A DNA stretch of 64,000 nucleotides. It comes from P36-A1 sp049478495. GTDB taxonomy: Bacteria > Bacillota_I > Bacilli_A > JAJDGJ01. A program made the position numbers and the translations under genes. Under the pieces are notes generated by a model. That model did not search any database. It had not been told where the DNA came from and saw only the letters and a program-made list of their open reading frames with translations. Positions 8,731-18,064 of this stretch are shown one piece after another (position 1 is the first letter of the stretch; each line of letters opens with the position of its first letter). The stretch is taken from positions 1,116,001-1,180,000 of the forward strand of contig NZ_CP168083.1 of NCBI RefSeq assembly GCF_049478495.1, given 5' to 3'.

Positions 8731-8993
8731 TATTTACCTAGATATGATTTTACTAGTTCTTCGATTATTTCATCACGAGTAACTTTTTGAATCATCTTTC
8801 TTGAATCGTTATAACTTGAAATATAAGCAGGGTCATTTGAGATTAAGTAACCTACTATTTGGTTTATAGAATTATAACCTTTTTCATCTAATGCTTTTAC
8901 TACGTGTTCTAAAATACTACGAACTCTTTGGTCTTGTATTTCAGAAGCATCAAAAAGCATTGTTTGTTCATCTTTGTAATTTGTGCTTGACAT
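8730..8993 (-). CDS. ireB: IreB family regulatory phosphoprotein (UPF0297)
   Basis: An 87-residue protein of the IreB/YrzL family. In Enterococcus, IreB is a substrate of the PASTA kinase IreK and affects cephalosporin resistance; here that role is only inferred by homology. The conserved core is DQRVRSILEHVVKALDEKGYN followed by QIVGYLISNDPAYI and ARK-like DSRKMIQKV. Thr/Ser residues near the N-terminus could be phosphorylated. It lies between alaS and ruvX, its usual place. Confidence 0.92.
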   Translation of the reverse strand: MSSTNYKDEQTMLFDASEIQDQRVRSILEHVVKALDEKGYNSINQIVGYLISNDPAYISSYNDSRKMIQKVTRDEIIEELVKSYLGK

Positions 8994-9055
8994 AAACTAC
9001 CACCATCCTATCTAATAATATTTTACTATAATTAACATAAAATATCTATTAATAA

Positions 9056-11665
9056 CTAAATTTGTTCAAAAAGAACTATTATTTTCTCACAATTTATGCT
9101 TTCTGATACGCCGCCTTGAGCCATATCTGGCTTTCCGCCACCTTTTCCATTGAATTCTTGGTTAATTATTTGTGCAATATCTTTAGCTTTCTTACCTTTT
9201 AATACTAAATCATTAGTAACACCTACAACATATGGTTTTTTACCTAGATCAGAATATATTACACTAATAGTGTTTTCTTTTTCATTTTTAATTTTATCAA
9301 CATATGCTTTTAAGTCTTTTACATCCTCTGTTGCTAAGTTATTTATGATATAATTTATTCCATTTATGTTTTTTTCAATTAAAGAATCATTGTTCATATT
9401 TCCATTTAATAACTGTTCTTTTAACATTGTTATTTCTTGTTTATTATGTTTTTGTTCTTGTAATAAATTATCAAGTTTTTTTAATGCTTTAAAAGAATCA
9501 TTTTCACCTAGTTTATGAGTTATATTATTCAATATATCTTCTTCATCTTTTAATAGTTGATATGCTGCTTTTGATGTTTTAGCAATTATTCTTCTTATTC
9601 CAGAACCTACTGATTCTTCTTTTTCTATTTTAAATAGTCCTATTTCACTTGTTGATGAAACATGTGTTCCTCCACATAGCTCAATTGATATTCCTGCAAC
9701 TTCAACTACTCTAACTTCATCATCGTATTTATCTGAAAATAAAGCCATTGCACCTTTATCTTTGGCATCTTGAATGTTCATGCTTTCTATACTAACATTA
9801 CTTCCACTAAATATAGCTTCGTTAACAATATTTTCAATTTCAGTTAATTGTTCTTTATTTATTTTTTCATAATGACTAAAGTCAAATCTTAAGTATTCTT
9901 CAGTTACATATGAACCTGCTTGATTTGCATGTTTACCAACTACATCTTTAAGTGCTTGGTGTAATAAGTGTGTAGCAGTATGATTTCTTTGAACTAATTT
10001 TCTAAATTCAATATCTAATTGTAATAAACATTCCTGATTAATACTTAAATCTGCTTTTTCTACTAAATGAAGATGTTGTCCATTAGGAGCTTTTCTAACT
10101 TTGATAACTTGTAATACTTTATTATCTACTGTTATTGTTCCTTTATCTGATATTTGTCCTCCACTTTCAGCATAGAACACTGTTTTATCAAAGATAATTT
10201 CTCCACTACCTTTTAATTCTTGTACTGATACACCATCTTGAAACAATCCTATTATTTTTGATTGAACTTTATTAGCACAATATCCTATAAAGTCTGATTG
10301 TTTTTTAAAATCCAATAAATCAGCTGATTGTGAACTCATATTTGAAGAGTCTTTAAAGCTTGCTCTTGCCATCTCTTGTTGGTTTAGCATATGTTTTTTA
10401 AATCCTTCAATATCTACTTCATATGATGATTCTTCACTTAATTCTAAGACTAATTCTATTGGAAAACCATATGTATCATATAATTTAAAAGCATCTTCAC
10501 CATTTATTATTTTTGTATCACTACTATTTTGTTTAACTTCTTCATATAATTTCAATCCAGAAGATAGTGTTTTTTGAAATCTTTCTTCATCTAATTTAAT
10601 TACTTTTTTTACTAAATCTTTTTTATCATTAAGATATGGATAGTAATCTTCCATTGTAGTTGTGACAACATCTACTAATTTATATAAAAATGGATCTTTA
10701 ATTCCAAGTTCTAAACCAAATCTAGAAGCTCTTCTTAAAAGTCTTTTTAAGACATATCCTCTACCTTCATTTGAAAACATTGCTCCATCTGCTAAAGCAA
10801 ATGTTAATGCTCTAATATGGTCTGCAATTACTTTAAACGCTCTTTTGTGAGCACCTGTATATGATTGATTTGACATTATTTCAATTTCTTTTATTATTGG
10901 CATAAACAAGTCTGTTTCAAAATTTGTTTCAGCATGTTGTACTATTGAAGTTAATCTTTCTAGACCCATTCCTGTATCAATGTTTTTTTGTGGAAGTTGT
11001 TTATAGTCTTTTCTATCAACACCTTCTACTGCATTATATTGTGAAAATACGATATTCCATATTTCAATATAACGATCATTGTCCATATCTTTTGCAAGCA
11101 GTTCTATTCCAATGTTTTCTGGATCATATTCAATTCCTCTATCATAAAATATTTCCGAATTTGGTCCTGATGGTCCAGCTCCAATTTCCCAGAAGTTTCC
11201 TTCTAATCTAAATATTCTTGAATCATCTAAACCAATTTCTTCATGCCATATTTTATATGCTTCATCATCATCTGTATATATTGTTACATATAATTTATCT
11301 ATATCAAAATTAATCCAATTTTCACTTGTTAAAAACTCCCAAGCAAAAGCGATTGCTTCTTTTTTAAAATAGTCTCCTATTGAAAAATTACCTAACATTT
11401 CAAACATTGTATGATGTCTTGCAGTTAAACCAACATTTTCTATATCATTTGTTCTTAATGATCTTTGTGAATTTGCTATTCTAGGCACTTCTAGTGTTAC
11501 ACTTCCATCAAAGTATTTTTTTAATGCACTTACTCCTGAATTTATCCAAAGTAATGATGGATCATTATTTGGTATTAAAGGAGCTCCTGGTTCTATCATA
11601 TGATTCTTTTCTTTGAAAAAGTCTAGAAACATTTTTCTTATTTCAGCACTTGTTTGATATTTCAT
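9056..11665 (-). CDS. alaS: Alanyl-tRNA synthetase
   Basis: A class II synthetase of 869 residues, full length. The aminoacylation core has RHHTMFEMLGNFSIGDYF and a motif-2 region. The editing domain has the zinc motifs RNHTATHLLHQAL and CGGTHVSSTSEIG. The C-terminal oligomerisation part ends with GGGKPDMAQGG. AGGAGG stands eight bases before the ATG. The gene is preceded by a complete T-box leader with a GCU (Ala) specifier and a strong promoter, so uncharged tRNA-Ala should turn on this gene and, by read-through, ireB, ruvX, DUF1292 and mltG. Confidence 0.98.
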   Translation of the reverse strand: MKYQTSAEIRKMFLDFFKEKNHMIEPGAPLIPNNDPSLLWINSGVSALKKYFDGSVTLEVPRIANSQRSLRTNDIENVGLTARHHTMFEMLGNFSIGDYFKKEAIAFAWEFLTSENWINFDIDKLYVTIYTDDDEAYKIWHEEIGLDDSRIFRLEGNFWEIGAGPSGPNSEIFYDRGIEYDPENIGIELLAKDMDNDRYIEIWNIVFSQYNAVEGVDRKDYKQLPQKNIDTGMGLERLTSIVQHAETNFETDLFMPIIKEIEIMSNQSYTGAHKRAFKVIADHIRALTFALADGAMFSNEGRGYVLKRLLRRASRFGLELGIKDPFLYKLVDVVTTTMEDYYPYLNDKKDLVKKVIKLDEERFQKTLSSGLKLYEEVKQNSSDTKIINGEDAFKLYDTYGFPIELVLELSEESSYEVDIEGFKKHMLNQQEMARASFKDSSNMSSQSADLLDFKKQSDFIGYCANKVQSKIIGLFQDGVSVQELKGSGEIIFDKTVFYAESGGQISDKGTITVDNKVLQVIKVRKAPNGQHLHLVEKADLSINQECLLQLDIEFRKLVQRNHTATHLLHQALKDVVGKHANQAGSYVTEEYLRFDFSHYEKINKEQLTEIENIVNEAIFSGSNVSIESMNIQDAKDKGAMALFSDKYDDEVRVVEVAGISIELCGGTHVSSTSEIGLFKIEKEESVGSGIRRIIAKTSKAAYQLLKDEEDILNNITHKLGENDSFKALKKLDNLLQEQKHNKQEITMLKEQLLNGNMNNDSLIEKNINGINYIINNLATEDVKDLKAYVDKIKNEKENTISVIYSDLGKKPYVVGVTNDLVLKGKKAKDIAQIINQEFNGKGGGKPDMAQGGVSESINCEKIIVLFEQI

Positions 11666-11692
11666 ATATATCCTCCTGTATTTAAATAATAT

Positions 11693-11907
11693 AAAAAGAC
11701 AATAAATTCAGGAACGAAATATCTTCGCGGTACCATCCTGATTCATTGTCTTCAATGCTCTTAATTTAACTTTAACGCAGTTTTACGTATTGTTTTCACA
11801 ATATACTAGAAAGGAGCTTCATTATATATAATTACAGATTTTCACCAAACATCTGTTCTCTTATAAAACTATATGATAATTACTTATCTTTCATCTTGGT
11901 ATTTTAT
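11693..11907 (-). promoter_or_regulatory. T-box riboswitch (alanine) upstream of alaS
   Basis: The minus strand carries the T-box sequence TGGTACCGCG (11726-11735). A long terminator hairpin pairs the segment before it with the copy after it and is followed by a U-run (11693-11697). A GCU triplet (11815-11817) follows GAA in the Stem I region and is the likely specifier. Uncharged tRNA-Ala would stabilise the antiterminator. Confidence 0.92.
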
Positions 11908-11913
11908 TTTATC

Positions 11914-11942
11914 ATTATAGCAAAATTTCACTACTTTGTAAA
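11914..11942 (-). promoter_or_regulatory. Sigma-A promoter of alaS
   Basis: TTTACA (complement of 11937-11942), 17 bases, then TATAAT (complement of 11914-11919), reading on the minus strand. It lies 12 bases beyond the valS stop and drives the T-box leader. Confidence 0.85.
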
Positions 11943-11954
11943 CTATCTATTTAG

Positions 11955-14534
11955 TTATTTAAGTTGATCTACAATTGCTTGAATACTATCATACTTAGCT
12001 TGATAAGTAGCAAGCTTGTCTTTTTCTTCAGCAACTTTTGCAGCTGGTGCTTTTGAAATGAATTTTTCATTGCTTAGCATTCCTTTTGCTCTTGATATTT
12101 CTTTTGTTAGTTGCTCAAGTTCTACTTGATATTCTGCTATTACTTCTTCATTAGATTTTTCTTCTACCATGCTTAAATCTACTGCTACTGTTGTTCCATC
12201 TTTTGTAATATATGTTTCTATTCTTGAAGCTTGATCACTTATTCCTTTAGTAAAGTTTATCATTTTTTCAATGTATTCATTAGCTTGTGATAAGTCTTTA
12301 TCAATTTCATAGTTAATCTTAATAGCTCTTTTTATTTCATACTCTTTTCTAATTTCTCTAAACATTGTAATTAATTCCATTGCATCTTGAGCACTTGTAG
12401 TATCAAAGTTATAATCATTATTTTCTTCTGGATAATTTGTTGTTACTATTGTTTCTTCGCCTGTTAATGCAGTATATATTTCTTCTGTTACAAATGGCAT
12501 AAATGGATTTAACATTTTTAAAATTGCTTCTAGTACATATTTATGTACTGATTTTGTTGTTTCTAATTCCATTGTTGCTTTAGACATTTCAATATACCAT
12601 GAACAATAATCGTCCCAGATGAAACTATAAAGTGAGCTACCTACTATTGTAAATTCATATTTTTCCATGTTTAATGTTACTTCTTGAATTGTTTCATTTA
12701 ATCTTTTTAAGATCCATTTATCAGCTGGTAATAAATCACTTATTGCAAATACATCTGTTGTTGTATCTTCAATGTTCATCATTACAAATCTTGCTGCATT
12801 CCATAATTTATTTATGAAGTTTTTTGTTGCTTCAACTTTTTCTTCTGTATATCTTAAATCTTGTCCTGGTGATGAATTAGTTGTTAAGAAAAATCTAAGT
12901 GAATCGGCACCATATTTATCTATTACGTCCATTGGATCAACACCATTACCTAATGATTTTGACATTTTTCTACCTTCTGAATCTCTTACTAGTCCATGTA
13001 TTAATACATCTTCAAATGGTTTATCATCAAGAAATTCATGTGACATGAAAATCATTCTTGATACCCAGAAAAAGATAATATCATAACCTGTTACTAAAAC
13101 ACTTGTTGGAAAATATCTATCAAGATCTGGTGTTTTTTCTGGCCAACCTAGTGTTGAAAATGGCCAAAGTCCTGATGAAAACCATGTATCTAAGACATCT
13201 TCATCTTGTGAATAGTTTTCTATATCTTGAGGTGGGTTGATTCCAACATAAACTTCTTTGGTTTCATTGTGGTACCAAGCAGGTATTCTATGTCCCCACC
13301 ATAATTGACGAGAAATTGTCCAATCCTCTACTTTTTCCATCCATTGAAGGAAGGTTTTTTCAAAACGTTCTGGTACAAAGTTAATTTTATCAGATGTACT
13401 TTGATAATCTGTTGCAGCTTGTGATAATTTATCCATGGCAACAAACCACTGCAATGATAAAAGTGGTTCAACAACTGCTCCTGATCTTTCAGAATGTCCT
13501 ACACTGTGAATAATTGAATCCATTTTGATAAATGTACCTTCTTCTTTTGATGCTTCAATAAATTGTTTACGACATTCAAATCGATCTAATCCTTGAAACT
13601 TTTTAGGAACCCATTCATTGCTTGCCATACTTGCATCATCATTTAAAATAATTTTTATTGGTACATCATGTCTTTTTCCTACTTCAAAGTCATTTGGATC
13701 ATGGGCTGGGGTAATCTTAACACAACCACTACCTACTTCCATATCAACATATTCATCAGTAATTATTGGTATTGCTATATGTGAAACTGGTGTATATACT
13801 TCTTTACCAATATAGTTTGTGTATCTTTCATCTTTTGGGTGTACTGCAATAGCACCATCTCCAAAGATTGTTTCTGGTCTTGTAGTCATTACTTCTAAAA
13901 ACTTACCACTACCATCACTAAATTCATATTTAAAGTAATGTTCAAATCCTGCTACATCTTCATGAATAACCTCAATGTTAGATAAGGCTGTTTGAGCTGC
14001 AGGATCCCAGTTAATGATTCTTTTGCCACGATAAATATAGCCTTTATTATATAAATCTACAAATACTTTAGTTACAGCATCATTTAGTCCAGAATCTAAT
14101 GTAAATCTTTCTCTTTGATAATCTAGACCTAATCCTAACTTACCCCATTGCTCTTTTATTGTTGCAGCATATTCATCTTTCCATTCCCATGCTTTTTCTA
14201 AGAATTTTTCACGACCTAATTCTCTAAAAGAAGTTCCTTGTTGTCTTAGTCTTTGATCTACTTTTGCTTGTGTTGATATTCCAGCATGATCCATTCCAGA
14301 TACCCAAACAGTATCAAAGCCTTTCATTTTCTTATATCTTATTAAGACATCTTGTAGTGTTGTATCCCATGCATGTCCTAAGTGTAATTTTCCAGTTACA
14401 TTTGGTGGAGGAATTACAATAGTAAATGGCTCCTTGCTTAAATCATTTGTTGAAAAATATTTTTTATCTATCCAATTTTGATTTTTGTGCTCTTCAACTT
14501 GAAGATGATTATATTTATCATTAATTTTTCTCAT
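11955..14534 (-). CDS. valS: Valyl-tRNA synthetase
   Basis: A class I synthetase of 859 residues. It shows PPPNVTGKLHLGHAWD (HIGH-type motif), the editing domain with TTRPETIFGD, WWGHRIPAWY, and the KMSKS loop GRKMSKSLGNG. A C-terminal coiled-coil arm (about 795-859, rich in E, K and Q) binds tRNA. Full length, with ATG after a GGAG site. A T-box leader precedes it, so expression should rise when tRNA-Val is uncharged. Confidence 0.98.
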   Translation of the reverse strand: MRKINDKYNHLQVEEHKNQNWIDKKYFSTNDLSKEPFTIVIPPPNVTGKLHLGHAWDTTLQDVLIRYKKMKGFDTVWVSGMDHAGISTQAKVDQRLRQQGTSFRELGREKFLEKAWEWKDEYAATIKEQWGKLGLGLDYQRERFTLDSGLNDAVTKVFVDLYNKGYIYRGKRIINWDPAAQTALSNIEVIHEDVAGFEHYFKYEFSDGSGKFLEVMTTRPETIFGDGAIAVHPKDERYTNYIGKEVYTPVSHIAIPIITDEYVDMEVGSGCVKITPAHDPNDFEVGKRHDVPIKIILNDDASMASNEWVPKKFQGLDRFECRKQFIEASKEEGTFIKMDSIIHSVGHSERSGAVVEPLLSLQWFVAMDKLSQAATDYQSTSDKINFVPERFEKTFLQWMEKVEDWTISRQLWWGHRIPAWYHNETKEVYVGINPPQDIENYSQDEDVLDTWFSSGLWPFSTLGWPEKTPDLDRYFPTSVLVTGYDIIFFWVSRMIFMSHEFLDDKPFEDVLIHGLVRDSEGRKMSKSLGNGVDPMDVIDKYGADSLRFFLTTNSSPGQDLRYTEEKVEATKNFINKLWNAARFVMMNIEDTTTDVFAISDLLPADKWILKRLNETIQEVTLNMEKYEFTIVGSSLYSFIWDDYCSWYIEMSKATMELETTKSVHKYVLEAILKMLNPFMPFVTEEIYTALTGEETIVTTNYPEENNDYNFDTTSAQDAMELITMFREIRKEYEIKRAIKINYEIDKDLSQANEYIEKMINFTKGISDQASRIETYITKDGTTVAVDLSMVEEKSNEEVIAEYQVELEQLTKEISRAKGMLSNEKFISKAPAAKVAEEKDKLATYQAKYDSIQAIVDQLK

Positions 14535-14552
14535 GTTTATGCTCCTTTCAAA

Positions 14553-14795
14553 ATAAAAAAAACGCCCTATAATAAGGACGTTATATACGCGGTACCACCT
14601 TAATTCATAAATATTAAAAATATTTATGCACTTAGAAATCGATAACGAGATTAAACGAGATAATGTTACTACTATTTCACATTTCTAGCTCCTAGACTAC
14701 CTTCAATTAATATCATGTAATCTTACACCAAACGATTACTCTCTTTAATGATTAATTAATTTACTCCTTCTATTCTTTGCTTTTAATATATTTAT
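14553..14795 (-). promoter_or_regulatory. T-box riboswitch (valine) upstream of valS
   Basis: Minus-strand T-box GGTGGTACCGCG (14588-14599) is followed by a terminator stem (AACGTCC / GGGCGTT, one mismatch) and a U-run at 14553-14562. In Stem I the sequence GAAGGTAGTC offers GUA or GUC as the valine specifier; which one is used cannot be decided by eye. Confidence 0.9.
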
Positions 14796-14796
14796 T

Positions 14797-14825
14797 ATAT
14801 TATCATAAGTTTATAATTTTTACAA
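14797..14825 (-). promoter_or_regulatory. Probable promoter of valS
   Basis: Minus-strand TTGTAA (complement of 14820-14825), 17 bases, TAATAT (complement of 14797-14802). The rest of the gap to 14957 is AT-rich with nothing else recognised. Confidence 0.5.
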
Positions 14826-14957
14826 TGATGTTATTGTTTTTATTGTATAAATGTAATTCTATTATGATTATGTCTTAAAATAATTTATATTTATTGCAAA
14901 AGATTACTATAAAAACATTAAAATTAAAGATGTAATTGTTTAAACAGTTGTCATTTT

Positions 14958-15335
14958 TTATCTAGACATTCCCATAACCATGCCAATTCCATATGGAATT
15001 AGCCAAATAATCCATACTAATAAGCTGAATTTATGAAAGTTTGCTTTCATGTTTTCATTACCTTTATAGTAAACTACTATTGCCCAAACTAAATGAATTG
15101 CCATCAGAACAATAGCTATTGTTCCTGTAATCATGTGTAATGAATTAGTTGTTGTTGCTGAAGCTATTGTACTCATTAAAGTAGTTCCAATAGTATCAAA
15201 TACTAAACCTAATGCAAACAGTATCAAATGTTTGAATGTTAGTGTCTTTTTCTTTCTTTCTGCAAATACGGCTGTTGTATAAAATACTAATGCTAATGTT
15301 ATTGCAATTATCGCAAATATTAATGTAGTGTTCAT
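14958..15335 (-). CDS. HsmA family membrane protein
   Basis: A 125-residue protein with four membrane helices (about 3-23, 36-57, 66-86, 103-122). It resembles the HsmA/TIGR03987 family: FAERKKKTLTFKHLILFALGLVFDTIGTTLM and HMITGTIAIVLMAIHLVWAI contain the conserved Asp and His residues seen in that family. The function is unknown, though some members have been linked to heme or redox stress. It stands alone, with AAGGAAGAT before the ATG. Confidence 0.7.
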   Translation of the reverse strand: MNTTLIFAIIAITLALVFYTTAVFAERKKKTLTFKHLILFALGLVFDTIGTTLMSTIASATTTNSLHMITGTIAIVLMAIHLVWAIVVYYKGNENMKANFHKFSLLVWIIWLIPYGIGMVMGMSR

Positions 15336-15432
15336 ATTAAATCTTCCTTTATTTTAAATTTCCTTATTTATTATATGCTTAATGTATTAGGTATGCAAAA
15401 ATAAAGCCTTTTTACTTTTTGATAATTTATTC

Positions 15433-15470
15433 AAAAAAAAACCTAGGCTATAATTTATAGTCTAGGTTTT
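15433..15470 (-). terminator. Intrinsic terminator after the PqqD-like gene
   Basis: A 12 to 14-bp stem (15440-15453 with 15455-15468, one G-U pair) is flanked by eight plus-strand A residues, giving a minus-strand U-tract 34 bases past the stop of the PqqD-like gene. Confidence 0.85.
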
Positions 15471-15503
15471 TATTGTATTTATTAGTATTTACTAATAAAA
15501 GGT

Positions 15504-15869
15504 TTAATTAACTTTATGAATATACTTAAAGTTTGCTTCAATATGGTTTAGGAATAATAATAAATTTTCATACAAACCTTCATCTTTAAAACCATATTGA
15601 TCTTTTAACACTTTAGCAATGTCATCAACGGTTCTGTTACCATCGATTAATTGAAAAACTGTACTAGCATGTTTATCTAAGGACATTCTTGAATATTCAG
15701 GTATTTTTACTTTTATTTTTCTAAGTATTTTTTGAATTCTATGATCTTGTTTAATTAAAATTGTTACAATGCCATTTTCATCAACTTCATATTCAAGTCC
15801 ATCTTTATGTTGATATACAACTTTTAAGACATCTTCATTTGTTTTAATTATGGTTTGCTTTTTTTTCAT
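15504..15869 (-). CDS. PqqD-like (RRE fold) small protein linked to OPT transporter
   Basis: A 121-residue protein. The C-terminal half reads SRMSLDKHASTVFQLIDGNRTVDDIAKVLKDQYG, the PqqD winged-helix pattern in which 'LID G..T..DI...L' recurs. The N-terminal 55 residues form a separate beta-rich, basic segment. PqqD-like domains are peptide-recognition elements in RiPP pathways, but no radical SAM or other maturase is nearby. It follows the OPT transporter gene by 3 bases and must be cotranscribed with it, which suggests an accessory or regulatory role for that transporter. The specific function is unknown. Confidence 0.7.
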   Translation of the reverse strand: MKKKQTIIKTNEDVLKVVYQHKDGLEYEVDENGIVTILIKQDHRIQKILRKIKVKIPEYSRMSLDKHASTVFQLIDGNRTVDDIAKVLKDQYGFKDEGLYENLLLFLNHIEANFKYIHKVN

Positions 15870-15872
15870 ATA

Positions 15873-17798
15873 TTAGTCCTTTTTAAGTTTTCCAAATGCT
15901 ATTGGTAATGTTACTAAAACAACAGCTATTACAAATAATATTATTGCCATTCCATTACCAGCTGCAAATCCTGCTGGAGTTCCAGCTGTAATTATACCTG
16001 ATACTTGTAAAATAATACCGATTAAACCAATGATTGATCCACCAGCAACAAGTCCAGATGATAATGATACACCATTTGCAAGTCTAGCGTCTCTTTCTGC
16101 TTCATCTTTTTTAGTTTTTAATTCAACGAATAGTTTAATTAAAGCACCAGCAAGAATGATTGAAGTTGTTGCGATTGGTAAATAGAATCCGATTGCAACA
16201 GTCATAATTGGTAAATCTAACATCCATAATACTACTGCCATAAAGATACCAGCAATGATCATACCCCATGGTAAGTCACCTTGAATAATACCTTTTGTTA
16301 ATGTTCCCATTAAGTTAGCTTGTGGTAATGCGAATTGATTTGGATCTACTAATTGATCTTTTAATAAAACGATAATTCCAACTACGATTACAACTCCTAC
16401 TAAACCAGCAATTGTAAAGTATCTTGTCATTTCATTTTTGTTACCACCAATTACATATGTAACTTTTTGTGATTGAGAGAACCCACCAGCCATTGCTATA
16501 GCTGTTACTATTAATGTACCAAACATTAATAAAGAGTGGTTGTTTTCTGGACTAGTCCATCCTGAGATTAAGAATAGTAAAGTTACAATAACTAGTGATG
16601 CAATTGTCATACCTGAAACTGGTAAGTTAGAAGTACCGATAGTACCTGTTAATCTACCTGCAACGATTACGAATAAGAACATTAATACTAATGAAACTAA
16701 TGTAATTAAGATAGCCATTCCAACGTTCATACTTGAAATTACAAATCCAGCAATTAAAGCAACTACTGCACCAACAACTAAAATGATTATTCCTAAGTTA
16801 GAACCTTTTTCAGCTCCTTCTCCTTTAGAACCTTTCATTGTTTCTTTTAATGAAGTTATAATTGTTGGGATTAATTTTAATGCTCCAATAATACCACCAA
16901 ATAACATCATACCAGCACCAATATATTTAGTATATGAACCTGCAATGTCTGCAGCTCCCATATCTTTTACTAACATAGGTGCATCTGAACCAATTGTATT
17001 CCATGTAATAGCTGATGCATCAGCCATTTGAGAGAAGTAACCAATTAATGGATTAACTGCAAAGTTTGCTAAGATTGATCCAGCAAACATTGTTAATGAA
17101 ACTTCCATACCTACGATAAATCCAATACCTAATAGTAATGGGTTAACTTCAAGGTCGAATTTCCATTTGTAAGCTTCTGAACCTACCCAGCTCATTACAT
17201 TATTACATAAACCTAAAACAGATCCTGTAACTAAAGTAATAATTCCACCAATACCAAATCCAATTCCCATATATTTCAATGATTCTCCACCTGTATCTGA
17301 TGCTACAAGTGTTTCTGAAATGGCCATTGATTCTGGATACATTAATTTACCATGTTCTTCAATAATTAAGTAGTTGTAAACTAATGATGCAACTCCGATA
17401 CCGAATAGTACTCCACCAAATCCTACTAGAACACCTTCAATAAAGCTGATTTGCCCACCAACTAATAATACAGCTGGTAAAACAAAGATAATTCCTGATG
17501 CAACTGATTCTCCACCAGATGACATCCCTTGAACTAAGTTAGTTCCTAAAATACCTTTGTTTTTAGCTAATGCTGTTACAAGGGCAGCTCCTAGAATAGA
17601 TCCAGGAATACCTGCAGCTACTGTTAACCCAGCTTTCATACCTGAATATGCTGTTGACGCGGCAAACAATGCAGCAAGTAAAATACCGATAATTAGGACG
17701 ATTGTGTTTCCACCAGTTTGGTTTCCTTCGCTGATGTAAGGAACATAATCTTTACCGGCAACGCCTCCATAGGCTTCTTTTGGTAATTTTTTCTCCAT
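15873..17798 (-). CDS. OPT family oligopeptide transporter
   Basis: A large polytopic membrane protein (641 residues, about 15 or more helices) of the oligopeptide transporter family, which takes up small peptides or metal-chelating ligands with protons. Typical segments are SGMKAGLTVAAGIPGSILGAAL, GTNLVQGMSSGGESVASG, MYPESMAISE and LPIMTVAIGFYLPIATTSIILAG, with a repeated internal architecture. Bacterial members are near 630 to 680 residues, so this is full length. AAGGAGATG stands upstream of the ATG. The PqqD-like gene follows immediately. Substrate unknown. Codon use is slightly richer in GC than neighbouring genes. Confidence 0.93.
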   Translation of the reverse strand: MEKKLPKEAYGGVAGKDYVPYISEGNQTGGNTIVLIIGILLAALFAASTAYSGMKAGLTVAAGIPGSILGAALVTALAKNKGILGTNLVQGMSSGGESVASGIIFVLPAVLLVGGQISFIEGVLVGFGGVLFGIGVASLVYNYLIIEEHGKLMYPESMAISETLVASDTGGESLKYMGIGFGIGGIITLVTGSVLGLCNNVMSWVGSEAYKWKFDLEVNPLLLGIGFIVGMEVSLTMFAGSILANFAVNPLIGYFSQMADASAITWNTIGSDAPMLVKDMGAADIAGSYTKYIGAGMMLFGGIIGALKLIPTIITSLKETMKGSKGEGAEKGSNLGIIILVVGAVVALIAGFVISSMNVGMAILITLVSLVLMFLFVIVAGRLTGTIGTSNLPVSGMTIASLVIVTLLFLISGWTSPENNHSLLMFGTLIVTAIAMAGGFSQSQKVTYVIGGNKNEMTRYFTIAGLVGVVIVVGIIVLLKDQLVDPNQFALPQANLMGTLTKGIIQGDLPWGMIIAGIFMAVVLWMLDLPIMTVAIGFYLPIATTSIILAGALIKLFVELKTKKDEAERDARLANGVSLSSGLVAGGSIIGLIGIILQVSGIITAGTPAGFAAGNGMAIILFVIAVVLVTLPIAFGKLKKD

Positions 17799-17869
17799 GA
17801 ATAATTCATCTCCTTTTATATTTACATACGTATTATATCACAAGAAAAACATAATTTTATTAAATATAC

Positions 17870-17933
17870 ACTAAAAAAGTATAATGCGCGTTAACATTAT
17901 ACTTGTGTATATTTAACACTTCTCTTGTGTTAA
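17870..17933 (-). promoter_or_regulatory. Leader hairpins upstream of OPT gene (terminator or attenuator)
   Basis: AAGTATAATG (17877-17886) and CATTATACTT (17895-17904) form a perfect 10-bp stem; on the minus strand it is followed by TTTTTT, so it is an intrinsic terminator. It may end transcription of the cobalamin adenosyltransferase gene or attenuate OPT expression, because it lies only about 70 bases before the OPT start. A second inverted repeat, TTAACAC-N7-GTGTTAA (17913-17933), could be an operator. Confidence 0.6.
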
Positions 17934-18064
17934 TATTTAATTTATAAATAATAAATACTTTTCTCTAATTTTAACAATAATTTCACATTCATTATATTTG
18001 AGTATTAATATAATTATTAGAAATATCTATGTTGTTTGTTGTGTTTAGTTTCTTTTATTTGTAA

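Noticed and set aside
16540..17031. Plus-strand frame inside the OPT transporter gene
   Set aside because: It lies wholly opposite a clear transporter, has a repetitive low-complexity translation and no ribosome site.
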